Below, piece by piece: positions 60,801 to 64,000 of a DNA stretch of 64,000 nucleotides. The position numbers and the translations under genes were made by a program. The notes beneath the pieces were generated by a model. The model searched no databases. It was given only the letters and a program-made list of their open reading frames with translations, and had not been told where the DNA came from. Origin of the DNA: Scolanthus callimorphus (lineage: Eukaryota > Cnidaria > Anthozoa > Actiniaria > Edwardsiidae); contig CM066918.1 in NCBI GenBank assembly GCA_033964015.1, positions 25,937,387 through 26,001,386 of the forward strand, in the 5' to 3' direction. Each line of letters begins with the position of its first letter. The stretch's first letter is position 1.

Positions 60801-62668
60801 CAGCTCATTGATGTGAAAGCCAATACACATCAAAACGTGGTCCTGGTTGTATTATTACAATATTTGGATGTGTTGATCATCTTGATCATCATTCTTGATC
60901 ATCACTTTTTTCTGGTTTTGATGTCATCAATGATAACACAAAGAGGAAGTTATAAAGTTAACAGGATTTGAAATTTGTAATTTCAGGATTGCCGAAACGT
61001 CAATTCGCAACCAAACAACGTTATCATTTTTTAAAAGTTCTTCCATTGAAGATTCCATGCCTTTCCCGTTGTCCTCTCTTAATAACTGTGCGCAATTGCG
61101 TAATAATGTTTCCGTGGTCATTCTCTTACCCAGAGCTCCCCGGCTCGTCTCCTCGCGGGGGAGGCTCTGGTGACAGCCACTGACGCATGCGCAAGATTCA
61201 ATACAGAGCCGCTGAGAGAAAGACCATTCAGCGCATGCTCCAACGCTCAAAATCAACCAATCAGCAACGGCTCTCAAATGGATGTCCCCAGACCCTCCCC
61301 TGCGAGCAGACGAGCTGGGGAGTTTCCTGGTCTATTATTACCTGATTGAGAGATGTGGCAGCGCGCGTGTCCCCACGTCCGAGTCCCTGTGATTTCTTGG
61401 CCCCGCTCATCCACGCACCAACACAATCCTGTCGCGCCATGGCATTGTACCTCTTCGTATTTACCATTAGGTTTACACTGAGGTAGGTATCTTGCTGAGC
61501 TAGGCCTTCCTGTCAGACCCAGTGCTATGATTCGTTGTTTCTGACAAGCTGTCATCTTCTCTGGAAAACAAGCGGCGCCTCTGTTACACGTACTTACAAT
61601 GAAAAACGCTTAACTGGTGGCGCACAGAGCAACTACAGCCTACAAGCACCCTGTCATCAATTAAGGCCCATAAGCACCCAAGTCGCATTGCAGGCTCACA
61701 AGGTAAAACGCAGTTGAAATCGATACAAATTTTCAGTTTGAACTTGTGAAATGCGAAGAACAATAGGAACCCCTTTGAGACCTACATTACCAGCCAATCA
61801 CAGCTGTTGAATGACAACAGATCCAATCGAAAACAAAGCTCAAATGTTCCCGGTTGACTATGGGCCTTAAATGGTGACAATGATGACGATTATACAAACA
61901 ATAAAAGGACTGGCTAATGATGTTGGCGTTACCCCTCAATCAGCCACCATTTTATCATCTCATAACAAGCGGTATTTTGTGGATATCATGTTGTCCCTTA
62001 ATGTCCCGCAGTTTTGTCCCACGTGGTTTTAGTGTAACGTCATGCTTTGCGTGTGTCATGTGTCTTGGTCATGGCTAGCAGGGATAACTCAGAAGGAGGT
62101 GATTAATAATTCATAGGCTTCACGGTAGAACGAACCCACATATGCCATGTTACGCCATGTAGCTTCGTTCTATTGTTTATGCCTATGCATTATATCACCT
62201 CCACTGTGGGAACCCCATCTAGCCACGACCATGTGTATTTGTGTCGGCCATCTTGTCATGTATGAACGCTTATTTTGTTAGTATTTTCGTTTGAGGGCAA
62301 GAAAACGCGTACAAGACATTTGAGTGGCTATTTCTTGGAATCAAGTTGGTGGCCACCACAAAAAGTTTTCAAATTATAAAATCAAGTATAAAACTTTGGT
62401 TGCAATGCCAATAGCTATCACATCAATAGCCAAGTGACGTTTGACCTACCAAATGATTTACAATTTGGACTCCTGCCTCTGGTCACGCTTCCTGGAATCA
62501 GCACACCATTGATGTCCCCACACCAGCATTGTCCAGTAAGGCCATGACACTGTATCTGGTCAAATCCACCATCCACTCGGCATTTGGGGATGAAATACGG
62601 AGTGTCGCCGTTTTTCGAAACAGCCGTGTAAGCTGACCGAAGAATGTGTTGGCACCTTGTAAGCGGAG
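48820..62668 (-). CDS. Mosaic protein with 11 thyroglobulin type-1, one VWA and two Kunitz domains
   Basis: Exons in transcript order: 62668-62450, 61560-61342, 60628-60297, 59643-59379, 58917-58750, 57595-57392, 56930-56715, 55992-55774, 55184-54969, 54065-53868, 53329-53120, 52107-51931, 51404-51202, 50023-49853, 49144-48938, 48839-48820. Domain order: TY1, TY1, VWA (two exons), Kunitz, eight TY1, Kunitz, TY1, short tail (DKIIET). About 1,080 aa are visible; no signal peptide exon was found, so the gene is probably incomplete at the 5' side beyond 64000. Every TY1 and Kunitz exon starts and ends in phase 1, so modules can be duplicated or skipped without frame loss. TY1 domains often inhibit cysteine cathepsins (thyropins; equistatin of sea anemone is an example) and Kunitz domains serine proteases; a secreted protease-inhibitor or matrix role is inference. 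One TY1 exon has an apparent frameshift. Confidence 0.94.
48938..49144 (-). CDS. TY1 gene, thyroglobulin type-1 domain 11
   Basis: CQQTRQEAKFNLGSYVPKC, NFESIQC, EECWCVDKDGKELSGTR ... PEC; complete, ends GGATCCG|GTAAGT in phase 1. Confidence 0.94.
49853..50023 (-). CDS. TY1 gene, Kunitz domain 2
   Basis: GNCKLPFERGPCNAILPRWF, EECDVFLYGGCDGNANNF, RCHATC: six cysteines in BPTI order. P1 is Asn. There is no in-frame Met at its start, so it is easily missed. Acceptor tttttcttatcgcag. Confidence 0.94.
50655..51190. repeat. 53-bp minisatellite, 10 copies, beside TY1 exon 10
   Basis: caataagtgat recurs at 50673 and every 53 bp to 51150. The array starts about 10 bp beyond the donor region of the 51404-51202 exon. 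Long minus-strand frames here are repeat artefacts (period 106 nt). Confidence 0.95.
51202..51404 (-). CDS. TY1 gene, thyroglobulin type-1 domain 10 with apparent frameshift
   Basis: CHYGHNNAMTMKHA, FQCRADGSFDTMQC, GSQCWCTSRYGRERAKSR then TNGRP; the expected PNC reads PTA in this frame but NC one base later. The exon is 203 nt; phase 1-1 needs 204. A single base missing at GGCC/AACTGC restores NGRPNC. Confidence 0.85.
51534..52480. repeat. Three fold-back elements around TY1 exon 9
   Basis: 51534-51815 (cgttttcagtcacacgtgca versus tgcacgtgtgactgaaaacg), 52149-52333 (tcacagggaatttctgca versus tgcagaagttccctgtga) and about 52340-52480 (gacatcttggatttt versus aaatccaagatggcgg). Exon 9 sits between the first two. 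Confidence 0.8.
51931..52107 (-). CDS. TY1 gene, thyroglobulin type-1 domain 9 (short first loop)
   Basis: CRALQNSSSENGIQCLDDGR, FSPVQCDDHFCWCVDEYGNS ... TSC. The first loop is about half normal length, giving a 177-nt exon; the six Cys are kept. Confidence 0.9.
53120..53329 (-). CDS. TY1 gene, thyroglobulin type-1 domain 8
   Basis: CQIQRRNALSI ... YYPECKADGSYESVQC, RVCWCVTSQGEEIPGSR ... PNC; complete, phase 1-1. Confidence 0.94.
53405..53683. repeat. TCGAGAAACG-family fold-back element
   Basis: ccgagaattcttgagcc near the left and gggcccgagaattctcgggt plus gtttcgagaaacgggcccc at the right. It lies in the TY1 gene intron. Confidence 0.7.
53868..54065 (-). CDS. TY1 gene, thyroglobulin type-1 domain 7
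   Basis: This exon has no internal Met. TACQRRRQECEEQK ... FKPTCKADGSYEEVQC, MDCWCVNRRGYERQGTR ... PDC. It has an additional Cys (QEC) in the first loop. Confidence 0.92.
54969..55184 (-). CDS. TY1 gene, thyroglobulin type-1 domain 6
   Basis: CSMERRLVHAM ... FFLPRCRDDGSYSPLQC, TGFCWCVDRNGNEI ... KDC. Acceptor ttctcttctatag; donor GTAAGT. Confidence 0.94.
55495..55690. repeat. 'ctcgtacccag' family element in TY1 intron
   Basis: Contains ttctctcgtacccatcgaca, cgaggaggaggctctcgtaa, acgcatgcgc and ccaatcag in the family order seen at 61118-61320. Confidence 0.7.
55774..55992 (-). CDS. TY1 gene, thyroglobulin type-1 domain 5
   Basis: CQQERDRATMG ... FIPTCTSRGKYAHAQC, YKGYCWCVDEDGNEQPGTK ... VDC; complete, 219 nt, phase 1-1. 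Confidence 0.94.
56036..56363. repeat. Fold-back MITE in TY1 intron
   Basis: tgtataccgtaaattacagc versus gttttagctgtaacatactg at the ends, with inner arms ttgccctgtttcgcc and ggcgaaacagggcaa. A relative of the ctggctttccgtcgcg core is at about 3235-3265. Confidence 0.8.
56584..56662 (-). repeat. tRNA-derived SINE head or tRNA-like relic
   Basis: On the minus strand it reads gcctgggtggcgctagcg at an A-box position and cccgggttcgagacc at a B-box position, about 45 bp apart. It lacks a clean acceptor stem and is read as SINE-derived, in the TY1 gene intron. Confidence 0.55.
56715..56930 (-). CDS. TY1 gene, thyroglobulin type-1 domain 4 (lacks one disulfide)
   Basis: CLQERRIALG ... HVPECTPSGEYSPRQRLGN, FHWCVDQSGY ... 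WGDVSC. The third Cys (QC) is R and the fourth (first Cys of CWCVD) is H, whereas the other four cysteines remain; these two normally pair. The frame is otherwise intact. Confidence 0.9.
57392..57595 (-). CDS. TY1 gene, thyroglobulin type-1 domain 3
   Basis: CLAESRRRS ... YTPSCAIRGKYQALQC ... GICWCVDKNGAEKP ... PVC. Complete TY1 signature, phase 1-1. Confidence 0.93.
57606..57944. repeat. Fold-back MITE in TY1 intron
   Basis: tgcgtgacattttgaat versus attcaaaatgtcacgca, closing through ttgttgtggtgggcaacatt-like central pairs. Confidence 0.85.
58301..58463. repeat. Fold-back MITE in TY1 intron
   Basis: aatagtcctttccacagttc versus gaactgtgaaaaggactatt with inner arms through attgtgattcaa and ttgaatcacaat. 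Confidence 0.9.
58750..58917 (-). CDS. TY1 gene, Kunitz domain 1
   Basis: CNLVVDVGSCHASIGAWYYD, then NGQCLPFKYSGCGGNANNF and DKCRRKCA: six cysteines in BPTI order. The P1 position after the second Cys is His, unlike the Lys/Arg of trypsin inhibitors. Confidence 0.94.
59379..59643 (-). CDS. TY1 gene, VWA domain second exon
   Basis: VLVLVIDKKQN, SSGLKSKGVDVFSVGVGSG, ISELMLVSSRAENVF and ESYRSLAKSRSQTAEFI follow the second half of a VWA domain. The usual T-D-G metal contact is I-D-K. The donor is either 59378 (GTATTC) or six bases upstream (GTAGAG); both keep phase 1. Confidence 0.85.
60297..60628 (-). CDS. TY1 gene, VWA domain first exon (MIDAS residues absent)
   Basis: EFPLDLVIMLPPSPSSSVQK opens the Rossmann-like VWA fold; the usual DGSGS metal site is replaced by PPSPSSS. 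It continues HVSLVISASEV and LDQGLRFLDEKVF. It joins in phase 0 to the exon 59643-59379 (VLVLVIDKK, then GVDVFSVGVGSGIDISELML). Confidence 0.88.
60568..60790. repeat. Two-copy tandem duplication covering the VWA exon acceptor
   Basis: A unit of about 107 bp occurs twice: gaagacggggatggcggaag appears near 60580 and 60691, with matching gaattctcctat(a/g)g and tataaacaatcaaagaaggc. Each copy carries the intron end tttgtttgc(t/c)atag followed by GAGAATTCCC. The upstream copy runs into a TGA after about 20 codons. Confidence 0.92.
61118..61320. repeat. 'ctcgtacccag' family fold-back element
   Basis: The left end has agagctccccggctcgtctc, and the right end gagcagacgagctggggag. Between lie ggctctggtgacagccactg, acgcatgcgc and accaatcagc. 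Directly next to TY1 exon 2. Confidence 0.8.
61342..61560 (-). CDS. TY1 gene, thyroglobulin type-1 domain 2
   Basis: CQKQRIIALG ... YLPQCKPNGKYEEVQC, then GLCWCVDERGQE, TRTWGHARC. Complete six-cysteine pattern, 219 nt like domain 1. A 'ctcgtacccag' element (61118-61320) abuts its donor side. Confidence 0.95.
62041..62240. repeat. Fold-back element
   Basis: tggtcatggctagcaggg versus ccccatctagccacgacca, with inner ggaggtgat/atcacctcc and gaacgaa/ttcgttc pairs. Confidence 0.75.
62450..62668 (-). CDS. TY1 gene, thyroglobulin type-1 domain 1
   Basis: CQHILRSAY ... YFIPKCRVDGGFDQIQC ... GQCWCGDINGV ... PNC: all six cysteines. CWCGD replaces the usual CWCVD. Phase 1 in and out; donor GTAGGT. Confidence 0.93.
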
Positions 62669-63109
62669 CTGAAGTCAAAACAAAAAGTAGAATGAGAAAT
62701 ATTATCTGGCAGATCCTTTCCTTGCTATGGCAGGGGAAAGTATATCTTGTATACTATCTGTGTACCGATGATTGTCTCCTTGATTCAGCAAAAGAGCAGA
62801 TTTGGTAAGTGGTAATAGGAGCAAGGATGCATTAAAACATTTATGGGTATACTGGGAAATAAGAACAACTAAATAGCATAATAAATAATAATAATATTAA
62901 TAGGCTTTAATATCCATTTTTAAAAATATATATACACAATGAATTACATTGCAACATTCTAAGTGCAACTTGTGTACCATTCAGTACGCAAGAATGGTTT
63001 AGGCTGACGTGCTGCATTTATATACAGCTTCATCTCCAAAGGCTCTAAAAGCGGTTGACATGTATATGATATTTCTCATCCTCAAAAAAGGGTCGGCCTG
63101 CTGATACAG

Positions 63110-63388
63110 TTTAAAATCTTGTTAGCACTGTTACTTGGGATGGTCGAGGCTCCCGCGTCTCTGTGGTTCTTTGACGTCCCTCTTGTTCCGATTAGTGTAG
63201 TGTTTTCGAGAGACCTACGATTTAACGTCCATTATCCGAGATGGTCAATCATTTGCAGATGTTAGAGCAAAGGCAGTACCTTCTCCTCAATTATATCGAA
63301 AAGACGTCGAGTTTTTGGCCGGCTGGCCATCGAACTCACAACCTCCCGCACAACAGCCCGGCGCTCTACCAACTAAGCTAACAGGGCA
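63110..63388 (-). repeat. tRNA-derived SINE
   Basis: The minus-strand head reads gttagcttagttggtagagc (A box) and gaggttgtgagttcgatggc (B box) with tRNA spacing, followed by a body of about 200 bp without coding potential. The anticodon stem does not pair, so this is not a functional tRNA. Confidence 0.75.
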
Positions 63389-63390
63389 GG

Positions 63391-63863
63391 GGGCCGTTTC
63401 TCGAAACGCCCGAGAATTCTCGGGCCCGAAAAGTTTGTTTTGAAATTTTAATAGATTGATCCCCAAGTTTTTCGTTTTCTTTTCTACCCTGATGGTTTAA
63501 GTAGTCTAGAACTTCCTATCCGTGAATATGTATACTGTTTACGTCTCAAAAAAGAAATTTCCGATTTCATTGAAACCCTCAAATCGAAGAAAAATCACCC
63601 GAAAAGTGTCGGGAGGTCAGTTGCTCCCGAAAACTTTCCATTGTTTTTCACCCGAGTATTTCGGGCGCCCGAAAAGTTCGGTTTAAACTCACGTAATTCT
63701 AAGTACTATAGAATAGAAATAACTACGAAAAGGGAGTTATAGACTATTAAAATCAGCAGGGTAGAAAAGAAAACGAAAATCTTTTTGATAAATCCATAAA
63801 AATTTCAAAACAAAGTTCTCGGGCCCGAGAATTCTCGGGCGTTTCGAGAAACGGGCGCCAGGG
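63391..63863. repeat. TCGAGAAACG-family fold-back element
   Basis: gggccgtttctcgaaacgcc at the left is matched by ggcgtttcgagaaacgggc at the right, each followed inward by gagaattctcgggcccg. It abuts the SINE. Confidence 0.9.
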
Positions 63864-64000
63864 CCGGAAATTAAGAAAAAAAAAAACGAGGTCGCCGTTT
63901 TGGACAATAGTTTCAATTTTAAGTCACATTTTACAGACTGTGGATGACAAAATTGCTTACATTTTAGTCGCAAATTAGAAACGTTTAGTCGCAAAAGTGA

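Noticed and set aside
60397..60816. 139-aa plus-strand frame over the VWA exon
   Set aside because: Antisense shadow of the VWA exon and its duplicated acceptor.
63312..63388. tRNA gene
   Set aside because: A and B boxes are good but the anticodon stem does not pair and a SINE body follows.

Overview
The window is eukaryotic nuclear DNA: AT-rich, with short exons bounded by GT/AG junctions, long introns and a very high load of small fold-back (MITE-like) repeats. The gene content (an oxysterol-binding protein of the ORP10/11 type, a thyroglobulin-1/VWA/Kunitz mosaic protein, and a PAN-EGF secreted protein like those described from coral skeletal matrix) suggests an invertebrate, most likely an anthozoan cnidarian (coral or sea anemone). 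The species is an inference; no bacterial, phage or plasmid features are seen.

Layout. 1-4.8 kb: intergenic, mostly repeat debris. 4.9-6.2 kb (minus): a two-exon gene for a 270-aa secreted, Thr/Pro-rich, probably GPI-anchored protein with an NTR/NtA-like fold signature. 7.3-8.6 kb: a 34-copy, 38-bp minisatellite upstream of that gene. 10.9-34.2 kb (minus): one OSBPL10/11-like gene, reconstructed as 23 exons (about 765 aa, PH domain plus sterol/lipid-transfer ORD domain); its introns hold most of the repeats. 34.2-39.5 kb: intergenic, containing transposon-like elements. 39.5-46.2 kb (plus): a three-exon gene for a 320-aa secreted PAN-EGF-beta-sandwich protein. 48.8-62.7 kb (minus, 5' end probably outside the window): a mosaic gene with 11 thyroglobulin type-1 domains, one VWA domain and two Kunitz domains, each domain (the VWA as a pair of exons) flanked by phase-1 introns. 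62.7-64 kb: a tRNA-derived SINE and a fold-back element.

The most unusual signal is that several tandem repeats sit exactly on splice junctions. A 99-bp unit x7 repeats the 3' end of an ORP exon with its splice donor. A 54-bp unit x12 repeats a splice acceptor plus the first residues of the ORD exon encoding KKPYNP. A two-copy repeat of about 107 bp repeats the acceptor of the VWA exon. Three conserved exons show an apparent one-base deficit next to short homopolymers, which could be assembly error or real damage.

The genes are not an operon and no functional link between them is evident: one is an intracellular lipid-transfer protein and three are secreted or cell-surface proteins. The exon models below come from reading splice sites, phases and family motifs by eye; transcripts would be needed to confirm them.
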